Source: Hyphomicrobium sp. | GTDB taxonomy: Bacteria; Pseudomonadota; Alphaproteobacteria; Rhizobiales; Hyphomicrobiaceae | NCBI GenBank assembly: GCA_030148725.1 | Contig: JASBSU010000042.1 | Span: forward strand, 1 to 64,000 | DNA length: 64,000 bases | Direction: 5' to 3' | In this document: positions 36,023-43,925 of the stretch, one piece after another | Layout of the letters: every line of letters begins with the position of its first letter | Position numbering within the stretch: position 1 is the first letter of the stretch | Made by a program: the position numbers and the translations under genes | Notes under the pieces: model-generated | What the model saw: the letters and a program-made list of their open reading frames with translations, nothing else | What the model was told of the DNA's origin: nothing | The model's database searches: none

Positions 36023-36238
36023 ATGAGCAGCACCACCGACAAAGTCTCAGGTTATGCCAACCAGGCCGCCGGCACCGTGAAGCAAGGTGTAGGTAAGGTG
36101 GTCGGCTCCGAAGAGCTTCAGGTCAAAGGCGCCGTGCAGGAGTTGAAAGGCAAGGCGCAGGTCGCCGTCGGCGACGTGAAGGAAATCGTCAAGGACGGCG
36201 CAGACACAGCTGCAGACGAGATCAATCGCAAGCTCTGA
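36023..36238 (+). CDS. CsbD family stress protein
   Basis: The 71-residue hydrophilic protein has the CsbD repeat pattern: VSGYANQAAGTVKQGVGKVV and VKGAVQELKGKAQVAVGDVK. CsbD-like proteins are general-stress proteins of unknown mechanism. It has the RBS GAGAGGA. A strong terminator lies 24 nt after the stop, so the message ends there. Confidence 0.93.
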   Translation: MSSTTDKVSGYANQAAGTVKQGVGKVVGSEELQVKGAVQELKGKAQVAVGDVKEIVKDGADTAADEINRKL

Positions 36239-36261
36239 ACTGCCTCCCCCACAAAACGCTG

Positions 36262-36290
36262 GGCCGGTTCAAAAAGAACCGGCCTTTTTT
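36262..36290 (+). terminator. Rho-independent terminator after csbD-like gene
   Basis: A 9-bp stem GGCCGGTTC/GAACCGGCC with a 5-nt A loop is followed by TTTTTT. It is a textbook intrinsic terminator. Confidence 0.95.
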
Positions 36291-36380
36291 GTGAGCGGAA
36301 AGTTCTTCATCGCGCGCGACGGTGCCATTCGAAGCAGTGCACGAAACTTCACGGCCGGCACTTGTGGCGCCTCCGTTCGC

Positions 36381-36414
36381 CATCCATATACCATCCATAT
36401 GGATGGTGGATGGA
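36381..36414. promoter_or_regulatory. Palindromic operator before RHH regulator
   Basis: A perfect 16-bp palindrome CCATCCATATGGATGG lies at 36391-36406, flanked by further CATCCAT (36381-36387) and TGGATGG (36408-36414) copies. Half-sites on both strands just before the start fit cooperative binding of ribbon-helix-helix dimers. A possible -10 (CATATA, 36385-36390) overlaps it, with TTGTGG 17 nt upstream. Confidence 0.6.
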
Positions 36415-36422
36415 AGGACCTC

Positions 36423-36848
36423 ATGGCGCCGAAAAGCAATGTGCGTGACCTGCACCCGCGGGGAGCAGAATCGGAAAAAATCACCATCAATCTTGGGTAT
36501 GTCGACCTCGGGCAGGTCGATCTGCTGGTGGCGGAAGGGTTCTATTCCAACCGAACCGACCTGATCCGCACAGCGGTGCGCAACCTGCTCGATCGCCATG
36601 CCGACGCCGTCAAAAGCACGGTGACGCGCAATTCGCTGGATCTCGGCTTGCGTCACTTAACGCGCGCTGACTTGGAGGCGGCGCGTCAACGCGGCGAGGT
36701 ACTCAATATTCGCGTATTGGGACTTCTGACGATCGCCAACGACGTCACCGCGCAGCTTGCCCGCAAGACTATCGGGTCGCTGACTGTACTAGGCGCCTTG
36801 CATGCCAGCGCAGAGGTCAAAGCCGCGCTCGCCGACCGCCTAGCCTAG
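36423..36848 (+). CDS. CopG-type ribbon-helix-helix regulator with C-terminal extension
   Basis: Residues about 20-65 form a ribbon-helix-helix (KITINLGYVDLGQVDLLVAE, then YSNRTDLIRTAVRNLLDRHA). The remaining 75 residues form an unrecognised domain with LNIRVLGLLTIANDV. The ATG at 36423 is preceded by GGAAGGA, and the palindromic operator lies directly upstream, arguing for autoregulation. The esterase gene follows 58 nt later, so it is a likely second target. 141 residues. Confidence 0.8.
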   Translation: MAPKSNVRDLHPRGAESEKITINLGYVDLGQVDLLVAEGFYSNRTDLIRTAVRNLLDRHADAVKSTVTRNSLDLGLRHLTRADLEAARQRGEVLNIRVLGLLTIANDVTAQLARKTIGSLTVLGALHASAEVKAALADRLA

Positions 36849-36905
36849 TGCCCCGACGGCACGACACCCTCACACGCCGCAAGCGGCAACAGGATTGGAA
36901 CCAGC

Positions 36906-38063
36906 ATGAAGCTCTTCGACAGTGCCCGTATGCTCGAGGCGACGCGTCTCACGCGGGCTGGCCGGCTCGACGAAGCGATGGCGCTACTCAAAGGCGCGCG
37001 TGCCGGGACGGCGACCGCCGCTACGGATGCATCCATCCCGCTGAGCGCAGAAGACGTGTCGGAGAGACCGGCTGATCTTGGTCGGCAGCCGCTACTACCG
37101 GGCGCCTTGGGCCTTCCGTTGCCTGACGCATCGCTGCGCATGCCATCCGATTGGAGCGCGAGACTTCCCGGCGCTCGTCGCCCCATACAGCCAGCAGATC
37201 TCGCACCGGCCGCGGGGAGCTATGTCAGCGGCTTATTCTCCGGTCCCGGCGGCAGCCGAAGCTACAAGCTGTACATCCCGAGCGTGCACGAGATGCCTTG
37301 CCCGCTCATCGTAATGCTGCACGGATGCCAGCAATCGGCCGATGACTTCGCCGCCGGCACCCGCATGAACTTCGCGGCAGAGGTGCGTAGATGCTTCGTC
37401 GTCTATCCCGAGCAGCCTCAGGCTGCGAATGCCTCCAAGTGCTGGAATTGGTTTCGGCCTGGCGACCAGGCGCGCGATCAAGGGGAGCCGGCGCTGATCG
37501 CGGGCATCGTGCGGCAGGTCACAGCCGCTTACGCGATCGACCCCGACCGGGTTTATGTCGCGGGCCTTTCTGCGGGCGGCGCAGCAGCAGCCATCATGGG
37601 TGAGGCTTATCCTGACCTTTTCGCGGCTGTGGGCGTGCATTCCGGACTGGCGTGTGGTTCGGCGTACGATCTTCCCTCGGCGTTCGCTGCAATGCGCGGT
37701 CAGGCAGCCGCAGCGACGCGACGCGGCGCGAAGGCGATACCGACGATCGTCTTTCACGGCGATCGCGATTCTACAGTGCATCCCTGCAACGGCGCGAAGG
37801 TCATTCAGCGCGCGCGTGCGGAGGCCGAACTGGAGAAGACCACCGAGCGCGGCAGCGCGGCGTCGGGCGAGGCGTTTTCCTGCTACGTGCAGCGCGACGA
37901 AGAAGGGCGAAGTGTTCTGGAACTGTGGGAGTTGCGTGGTGCCGGGCACGCGTGGTCAGGAGGCAGCTCTGCCGGCTCGTTCACCAATCCGGGCGGCCCC
38001 GATGCGACAGGAGAGATGCTACGCTTCTTCCTCGATGGCGGAGCAAGGCGCTCGGGCGCGTGA
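36906..38063 (+). CDS. PHB-depolymerase-family esterase (extracellular catalytic type 1)
   Basis: The 385-residue product has the PHB-depolymerase/esterase core: MLHGCQQSADDFAAGTRMNF, the lipase box GLSAGGAAAAIMGEAYPDLF with the serine, and HPCNGAKVI with Asp/His-type residues near IVFHGDRDS. About 100 residues precede the core and appear low in structure. No clear signal peptide is visible, so secretion is uncertain. It likely hydrolyses polyhydroxyalkanoate or feruloyl-type esters. It lies between the RHH gene and a transglutaminase. Confidence 0.85.
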   Translation: MKLFDSARMLEATRLTRAGRLDEAMALLKGARAGTATAATDASIPLSAEDVSERPADLGRQPLLPGALGLPLPDASLRMPSDWSARLPGARRPIQPADLAPAAGSYVSGLFSGPGGSRSYKLYIPSVHEMPCPLIVMLHGCQQSADDFAAGTRMNFAAEVRRCFVVYPEQPQAANASKCWNWFRPGDQARDQGEPALIAGIVRQVTAAYAIDPDRVYVAGLSAGGAAAAIMGEAYPDLFAAVGVHSGLACGSAYDLPSAFAAMRGQAAAATRRGAKAIPTIVFHGDRDSTVHPCNGAKVIQRARAEAELEKTTERGSAASGEAFSCYVQRDEEGRSVLELWELRGAGHAWSGGSSAGSFTNPGGPDATGEMLRFFLDGGARRSGA

Positions 38064-38137
38064 TGATCAAGCATGGTAGAGCGATCGCGTGAGATTTGCG
38101 CATGTGGCCGGCAGGCGCTCCGTGGCAACGTTGAACT

Positions 38138-39025
38138 ATGGAGCGTGTGATCCGACTGAGAATTGAGCACCGGACGTCCTACCACTACCGCTTCCCGGTG
38201 AGCCTCGGCGTTCATCGGCTAATGCTCCGCCCACGCGAGAGCCGCGATTTGCGGCTGATCTCCAGCGATGTGCGTGTCACTCCGGAAGCAACCCTGACCT
38301 GGGCCCATGACGTATACGGCAATGCAATCGCGACCGCCGCGCTCCAGGGCTGGTCGGATCACCTGGAAATATTCAGCGTGTCGGTGATCGAGCTGAGTGC
38401 TGCGGCTTGGCCCGTCTTCGATATTGCGGCCTACGCCATTGCCTATCCGTTTCGCTATTCTGATGACGAGTGGATAGACCTGGGCTCGCTGGCCGTTCCG
38501 CAATATTTGGATCCGGAAGGGCGGCTGCAGAACTGGGCACGGGCATTTGTCCGCGGCGATGTGACCGACACACTGTCGTTGCTGAAAGACTTGAGCATCG
38601 GTGTTTCGGCTTGGGTCCGGTATCAGAGCCGCGATGACGAGGGCACGCAGACACCTATTGAAACGCTGGACCGCGGCTGGGGGTCGTGTCGCGACTTTGC
38701 GGTCCTGTTTGTCGAGGCGGTTCGCAGCCTGGGATTTGGCGCCAGAATCGTTTCCGGGTATCTCCACAATCCCGACCAGGCTTTCGCGGGATCAGCAGAT
38801 GCCGGGTCGACGCACGCTTGGGCCGAGGTCTACGTCCCGGGTGCTGGCTGGATCACCTTCGATCCGACGAACCGAAGCGTCGGCGGCGCCAATCTCATCC
38901 CCGTCGCTGTGGCGCGAAACATTCAGCAGGCCGTACCGGTTGCCGGCAGCTTCGTAGGGATGACCGATGCCTTCCAGGGCATGACAGTCTCGGTACGCGT
39001 CACGGACCATGCTGCGTCGGGGTGA
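38138..39025 (+). CDS. Transglutaminase-like protease family protein
   Basis: The 295-residue product has an N-terminal beta domain (IRLRIEHRTSYHYRFPVSLG) and a transglutaminase core with the cysteine in GWGSCRDFAVLFVEAVRSLG, the histidine in STHAWAEVYVPGAGW and the aspartate in FDPTN. This is the bacterial transglutaminase/cysteine-protease family (UPF-like), whose substrates are mostly unknown. The ATG start is preceded by GCAACG and is not strongly supported. No partner gene points to a function. Confidence 0.85.
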   Translation: MERVIRLRIEHRTSYHYRFPVSLGVHRLMLRPRESRDLRLISSDVRVTPEATLTWAHDVYGNAIATAALQGWSDHLEIFSVSVIELSAAAWPVFDIAAYAIAYPFRYSDDEWIDLGSLAVPQYLDPEGRLQNWARAFVRGDVTDTLSLLKDLSIGVSAWVRYQSRDDEGTQTPIETLDRGWGSCRDFAVLFVEAVRSLGFGARIVSGYLHNPDQAFAGSADAGSTHAWAEVYVPGAGWITFDPTNRSVGGANLIPVAVARNIQQAVPVAGSFVGMTDAFQGMTVSVRVTDHAASG

Positions 39026-39420
39026 TGATGTTTGTGGGCTGGGTGGCTTCCGGGGAAACTATTGCAGCTACCGAGACAATTCGCGGATCACGTCCACATG
39101 CGTTGGAACGCGACTGCCACAGAACTCGCAACTTTCGCCGGCTGGATTCGGCAGCAAGTTGCTGGAGGTGGCTGCGCGGCAGTTGAAAGGTCGCATGAGC
39201 TCAACGTGGACCGACGAGGGACTACTGGTCACGCTGGGTTTCCAGAACACCTGACTGATCGTCGGGAAGACGACCCTCCAGTCGTGTTTCATGCTTCGTC
39301 GTTCTCGGCCCGCCAGTAAGCGGTTTGCGCCGGACCATGTTGTATCGACGGTCTCAGTAGACAGGCGATCTGCGGCGCAGCTACGGTTCGATGATCGAAT
39401 CTACTGGCTGGGGAAGCTGC
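39026..39420. other. Intergenic region without a supported gene
   Basis: About 395 nt between the transglutaminase and the small membrane protein. Short plus frames are open, but none has an RBS with a plausible start or any recognised motif. I see only spacer. Confidence 0.5.
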
Positions 39421-39627
39421 ATGGCTACGAGGAAGAAGCCGTCGGGGCTCAATCCCGCGCTCCTGGCGTACATCGTGGTGTTCGGTGTGCTGATCGCGAT
39501 CTACGGGAGGAAGGCGCTCGAAGGGTCCGCGACAAGCTTCGAGTGGATCACGCTCGGCGGGGCGGTGTTGTTGCTGCTGGTTGCCGTGTTCCGTCTGTTG
39601 CGCGATCTCGGGCGGCCGCAGGCTTGA
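39421..39627 (+). CDS. Small two-helix membrane protein
   Basis: The 68-residue product has a basic lead (MATRKKPSGLNP) and two hydrophobic segments (LLAYIVVFGVLIAIYG and WITLGGAVLLLLVAVFRLL). It is likely an inner-membrane protein of unknown function. The ATG at 39421 is preferred over a start 10 codons earlier. The gene is convergent with the TetR regulator. Confidence 0.5.
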   Translation: MATRKKPSGLNPALLAYIVVFGVLIAIYGRKALEGSATSFEWITLGGAVLLLLVAVFRLLRDLGRPQA

Positions 39628-39637
39628 TCCGGCGGGC

Positions 39638-40387
39638 TCAGGACGCTCGCTCAGCAACGCCGGCGATGAAGGCGTCGATCGAGGCGTCGAACGCAGCGTT
39701 AGGTTCGAGTGCCTTGAAGGCCGGGATCAAGGCGCGCGTGGCCGGATAACCCAGCGGATCGAGCGCCGATAGCTCGCTCTCGGCCTCCCGATCGATCGGG
39801 GCGAGCAAGCCTTCCGCTTCCGAGACGGCGAAACCCAGAATGAACGCGAAGTAGGCGAGGCCCATTCCTGCCGCGTCCTTGTCGGACAGCCCAGCACGGC
39901 GCATGGCGCGATAGACCACCTCGCTCGATGCGTGGTCGATCGGGCCGGTGGCATGGAAGCGGAAATGCAGACGGAAGACGCGCGGATGTTTGCGGGCGAG
40001 GTCGCGGTAGGCGCGCGCGACGGCCTTGAGGTCGAAGCGCCAGTCGTCGGTCGGAAGTGGCTGGTGAACGGTAGCCAGCGCGTGATCGGCGATCTCGCGG
40101 AGCAATTCCTCGCGCGAACGGAAGTGATGCAGCACCGTCATGGGGTCGACGCCGACCCGCACACCGAGCTTGCGCAGTGAAAAGCCCTCGTCGCCCTCGC
40201 GGGCGAAGAGTTCAAATGCGGCCTTCAACATCGCGTCGCGGTCTACGCGGCCGCGGGTCCCGGCGCGAGCGCTGGTGACTGCCTTCTTCTTGGGGCGAGT
40301 TGTTGCCGTTCTTGACAATTCTACACCGTAGCCCATAAGCTCTTCACTGTAGCCATAGCGGTGCGGCGCGCCTTCTGCAAGGGTCAT
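39638..40387 (-). CDS. TetR family transcriptional regulator
   Basis: The 249-residue product has a TetR helix-turn-helix (AAFELFAREGDEGFSLRKLG, RVGVDPMTVLHHFRSREELL) and a C-terminal ligand domain with HFRFHATGPIDH. Residues before about 45 are poorly structured and an internal ATG at 40336 preceded by GAAGAG may be the real start. It lies divergently from the aminotransferase and putrescine operon; an inverted repeat sits between them, so regulation of itself or that operon is possible. Confidence 0.85.
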   Translation of the reverse strand: MTLAEGAPHRYGYSEELMGYGVELSRTATTRPKKKAVTSARAGTRGRVDRDAMLKAAFELFAREGDEGFSLRKLGVRVGVDPMTVLHHFRSREELLREIADHALATVHQPLPTDDWRFDLKAVARAYRDLARKHPRVFRLHFRFHATGPIDHASSEVVYRAMRRAGLSDKDAAGMGLAYFAFILGFAVSEAEGLLAPIDREAESELSALDPLGYPATRALIPAFKALEPNAAFDASIDAFIAGVAERAS

Positions 40388-40391
40388 TCCC

Positions 40392-40410
40392 GCGAGCGCG
40401 GATCGCTCGC
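40392..40410. promoter_or_regulatory. Inverted repeat between TetR and aminotransferase genes
   Basis: GCGAGCG (40392-40398) and CGCTCGC (40404-40410) flank 5 nt. The position between divergent genes, next to a TetR regulator, suggests an operator, but the sequence is GC-rich and could be chance. Confidence 0.35.
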
Positions 40411-40457
40411 CGCCTTGCCGCTCAGCTTTGAATTTTTACTCCTGTCGAGGTGGGGAA

Positions 40458-41840
40458 GTGACCGGTCATAACCAGACGAAGCACTGGCAGGAGCTCGACG
40501 CGCTCCATCATTTGCATCCCTTCACCAACCACCAATCGCTGAGGGTTGGCGGATCGCGCGTCATCGTGCGCGGCGAGGGTCCTTATATCTGGGACAGCGA
40601 AGGGCATCGCATTCTCGACGGCATGGCGGGCCTCTGGACCGCTGCCATCGGTCATGGCCGGCGTGAGCTTGCAGAAGCTGCCTATGCGCAGATGCTGGAG
40701 TTGCCGTTCTACAATACGTTCTTCCGCACGACGCATCCCCCCGTCATCGAGCTGTCGCGCAAGCTCGCGGAGATTGCCCCCGAGAGCCTCAACCAGGTTT
40801 TCTATGGATCATCCGGTTCGGAAGCCAACGACATGGCTATCCGGCTGATCCGTCACTATTGGGTGCTGAAGGGCGAGCCGCAGCGGCGCATCATCATCTC
40901 GCGCAAGAACGCCTATCACGGCTCGACGATCGCTGCCGGTTCGATGGGCGGCATGAGCCATGTGCATGAGCACAGCTATCCGCGCTATGAAGGCTTCCGC
41001 CACGTGATGGACCCCTACTGGTATGGGGAAGGCAACGACGGCGAGGACCTGCAGGCATTCGGGTTGCGCGCAGCGCGTGCCTTCGAGGAGGAAATTCTCG
41101 CGTGTGGACCCGAGAACGTCGCAGCTATCGCGGCGGAGCCGGTGCAGGGCGCTGGCGGCGTGAAAATTCCGCCGGAAAGCTACTGGCCGGAGGTGCAGCG
41201 CATCGTCGACAAGTACGGCATCCTGCTGCTCGCCGATGAGGTCATCACCGGGTTCGGGCGGCTCGGCGCGTGGTTCGGCTCGCAGCACTATGGCATTCGG
41301 CCGGACATCATCACCTTCGCGAAGGCGATCACGTCGGGATACATCCCGCTGTCGGGCATCATCGTGCACGACCGCATCGCCGATGCGCTGATGGCGCACA
41401 ACGACGACTTCCATCACGGCTACACGTTCTCCGGGCATCCGGTGGCGTGTGCGGTGGCGCTGAAGAACCTCGAAATCATCGAGCGCGAGCAACTCATCCC
41501 GCGCGTCAACGACACGACCGGGCCGGCGCTGGCCCGCGTGCTCGCGAAGTTCAAGGACCATCCGCTGGTCGGCGAGGTTCGTTCCGAGGGCCTGCTCGGC
41601 GCGATCGAGCTCGTGGCCGACAAACGCACGCGGCGTCGCTTCGCGCAGCCGGGCCGGGTCGGTCTCATCTGTCGCGACCACTTCTTCCGCGAAGGCTTCA
41701 TCATGCGCGCGGTGTTCGACACGATGGTATGCGCGCCGCCGCTCATTTGGGGCGAGGAACAGTTCGCTGAGGCGGAGCGGATCATCGGCCGCTGCCTCGA
41801 CCTGACGCTGAAGGACGTCGCCGGGGAGGTCGCCGCGTGA
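40458..41840 (+). CDS. Class III aminotransferase, putrescine/beta-alanine-pyruvate type
   Basis: A PLP omega-aminotransferase of 460 residues. The PLP lysine sits in ITFAKAITSGYIPLSG, and VIELSRKLAEIAPESLNQ and HGYTFSGHPVACAVALKN fit the family. In this polyamine locus it probably acts on putrescine with pyruvate (SpuC-type), but beta-alanine or taurine-type use cannot be excluded. I start at the GTG at 40458, preceded by GAGGTGGGGAA. It overlaps puuD by 4 nt. Confidence 0.85.
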   Translation: MTGHNQTKHWQELDALHHLHPFTNHQSLRVGGSRVIVRGEGPYIWDSEGHRILDGMAGLWTAAIGHGRRELAEAAYAQMLELPFYNTFFRTTHPPVIELSRKLAEIAPESLNQVFYGSSGSEANDMAIRLIRHYWVLKGEPQRRIIISRKNAYHGSTIAAGSMGGMSHVHEHSYPRYEGFRHVMDPYWYGEGNDGEDLQAFGLRAARAFEEEILACGPENVAAIAAEPVQGAGGVKIPPESYWPEVQRIVDKYGILLLADEVITGFGRLGAWFGSQHYGIRPDIITFAKAITSGYIPLSGIIVHDRIADALMAHNDDFHHGYTFSGHPVACAVALKNLEIIEREQLIPRVNDTTGPALARVLAKFKDHPLVGEVRSEGLLGAIELVADKRTRRRFAQPGRVGLICRDHFFREGFIMRAVFDTMVCAPPLIWGEEQFAEAERIIGRCLDLTLKDVAGEVAA

Positions 41841-42568
41841 CGCGCCCTATCGTCGTCATTCCAGCGTGCACGAAAACGGTGGAAGGGCATACGTCCGATT
41901 CGGTGCGGCGCAGCTATACGGCGGCGGTTTCCGAGATCGCGGAACTGCAGCCGGTCATCGTGCCGGTTGGTGCGCCGGACATCGGCTCGGTCCTCGACAT
42001 CGCCGATGCGATTCTGTTGCCGGGCAGTCCGTCGAACGTCGAGCCCAGTCACTACGGCACCGAGCCGCCGGTGCTGCCGGAGGCGCTCGATCAGGCGCGC
42101 GATGCGCTGACGCTGCCGCTCATTCGCGAGGCCATCGGCCGCAAGATCCCGATCTTCGCGATCTGCCGCGGGCTGCAGGAGATCAACGTCGCGCTGGGCG
42201 GTACGCTGCATCAGGCGGTGCATAGTCTCGAGGGTCATCGCGATCACCGGGCGCCGGCCGACAAGAGCGTCGAGGAGCGCTTCGGACCTGCGCATCACAT
42301 TTCGTTGCGCGGCCTGTTGCGCGAGTGGATCGGGTCGGACGACATCATCGTCAACTCCGTGCATGGCCAGGGACTGGCGCGCCTTGGCGATGGCCTGCAG
42401 CCCGAAGCCTTCGCCGAGGATGGTCTCGTCGAAGCCGTGCGCGGGCCGCACGATGACGCATTCTGCCTCGGCGTGCAGTGGCACCCGGAGTGGCTGGCAA
42501 AAGCAAATCCAGTGTCCGTGCTGCTGTTCAAGCGGTTCGGAGAGGCTGCAAGAGGCAAGCAATCATGA
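41837..42568 (+). CDS. puuD: Gamma-glutamyl-GABA hydrolase, class I GATase-like
   Basis: PuuD cleaves gamma-glutamyl-GABA to GABA and glutamate. The 243-residue product has the GATase nucleophile in IFAICRGLQEINVALGG and the HxE pair in LGVQWHPEWLAK. Its start overlaps the aminotransferase stop and its stop overlaps the following ligase (ATGA at both ends), so the genes are translationally coupled. This supports the glutamylated putrescine route. Confidence 0.9.
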   Translation: MTRPIVVIPACTKTVEGHTSDSVRRSYTAAVSEIAELQPVIVPVGAPDIGSVLDIADAILLPGSPSNVEPSHYGTEPPVLPEALDQARDALTLPLIREAIGRKIPIFAICRGLQEINVALGGTLHQAVHSLEGHRDHRAPADKSVEERFGPAHHISLRGLLREWIGSDDIIVNSVHGQGLARLGDGLQPEAFAEDGLVEAVRGPHDDAFCLGVQWHPEWLAKANPVSVLLFKRFGEAARGKQS

Positions 42569-43914
42569 CGAGCGGCAGGCTCACCGAAGACGAGGCACGC
42601 GCGTTTCTCGACGCCAATCCGAACGTCGACTGGATCGACATCTTCATCTACGACCTCAACGGCATCGCGCGCGGCAAGCGCATTCGCCGCGCCGACCTGC
42701 TCTCCATCGCTAAGAACGGACTGATGATGCCGGGCTCGGTGTTCATCATGGATCCGCTCGGCAATTGCGTCGAAGAGACGGGGCGTCTGTGGGAAACCGG
42801 CGATCCTGATTTCCAGTGCCGCATCCTGTCGGGGACGCTGGTGCCGATCCCGGTCGGCAACGGACGGCATGGACAGGCCGTGATGGCCGTGGAAGTGGCC
42901 GATGATCTCGATCCGCGCACGGTTCTGCAAAAGCAAGTCGATCGCCTCAAGGCGTCAGGGCTGAAGCCGGTGGCCGCCGTCGAGCTCGAGTTCTACGTCA
43001 CGAAGCCGGGTGCCAACGGGTCTTTCTCACTGAACATGGCGGATGGCGTCTGCGATGACCCGAACCGGCCCATGACCTTCGGCTTCGAAGACATGGACGA
43101 GCTTGGGCCGCTGATGGACGACATCTACACAGTCGCCGCCGCGCAGGGGCTGCCCGTCGATGCGGTGATGCAGGAGACGGGACCCGGGCAGTTCGAGATC
43201 AATCTCAAGCATCGCGACGACGTGGTGGCTGCAGCGCTCGACGGTCTGCTGCTGAAGCGTGCGGTGAGAACAGCCGCCAAGGCCCGCGGGCTCGACGCGA
43301 CGTTCATGGCGAAGCCGCACCACGATTGGGCTGGCTCGGGCATGCACGTGCATGTCAGTCTGTGCGATGACAGCGGCAAGAACCTCTTCGCGGGCGATCC
43401 CATCTCGGGTCTCTTCAAGAATGCGCTCGGTGGGCTGCGGGAGACGATGCCCGATCTCATGGCGTTCTGGGGGCAGACGGCCAACGCCTACAGACGCTAT
43501 GTGCCGCGTGCCTATGTCTCGCTCGCCGCGCACTGGGGCTACAATAATCGCACGGTGGCGCTGCGCATTCCTCACTGCAGCGGTCAGGCGATGCGTGTGG
43601 AACATCGTGTGGCAGGCGCTGACGCCAACCCTTATCTCGTCGTCGCGGGCATTCTGGCCGGCATTCAATACGGGATCGCCAACAAGATCGATCCGGGTCC
43701 CGCGGCTGAAGGCAATGCTGAGGAACTCGCGGCCCCTGCCCTGCCGACGAACTGGAGCAGCGCGCTGGAGCGGTTCGAGACCTCGCAGTTCGTCAAGGAT
43801 GCGTTCGGCGCCTACTTCCAGGACGTCTACGCTCGTCTCAAACAAACCGAGCGGCAGAACTTCGAGCGTCTCGTCACGCCGCTCGATCACCTGTGGTATG
43901 CGCGCGTTGCTTGA
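42565..43914 (+). CDS. puuA: Glutamine-synthetase-family ligase, gamma-glutamylputrescine synthetase (first copy)
   Basis: The 449-residue product is of the GS fold. It begins MTSGRLTEDEARAFLDANPN and has the ATP/metal site QETGPGQFEINLKH and GSGMHVHVSLCDD. In the polyamine locus it probably attaches glutamate to putrescine. I start at the ATG at 42565, overlapping the puuD stop by 4 nt; earlier in-frame sequence lies within puuD. A second family member is at 53283. Confidence 0.85.
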   Translation: MTSGRLTEDEARAFLDANPNVDWIDIFIYDLNGIARGKRIRRADLLSIAKNGLMMPGSVFIMDPLGNCVEETGRLWETGDPDFQCRILSGTLVPIPVGNGRHGQAVMAVEVADDLDPRTVLQKQVDRLKASGLKPVAAVELEFYVTKPGANGSFSLNMADGVCDDPNRPMTFGFEDMDELGPLMDDIYTVAAAQGLPVDAVMQETGPGQFEINLKHRDDVVAAALDGLLLKRAVRTAAKARGLDATFMAKPHHDWAGSGMHVHVSLCDDSGKNLFAGDPISGLFKNALGGLRETMPDLMAFWGQTANAYRRYVPRAYVSLAAHWGYNNRTVALRIPHCSGQAMRVEHRVAGADANPYLVVAGILAGIQYGIANKIDPGPAAEGNAEELAAPALPTNWSSALERFETSQFVKDAFGAYFQDVYARLKQTERQNFERLVTPLDHLWYARVA

Positions 43915-43925
43915 GGAGCCGGCCC

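Noticed and set aside
39032-39319. 95-codon plus frame after the transglutaminase gene
   Set aside because: No RBS and no recognisable motif; composition not like neighbours' coding sequence.
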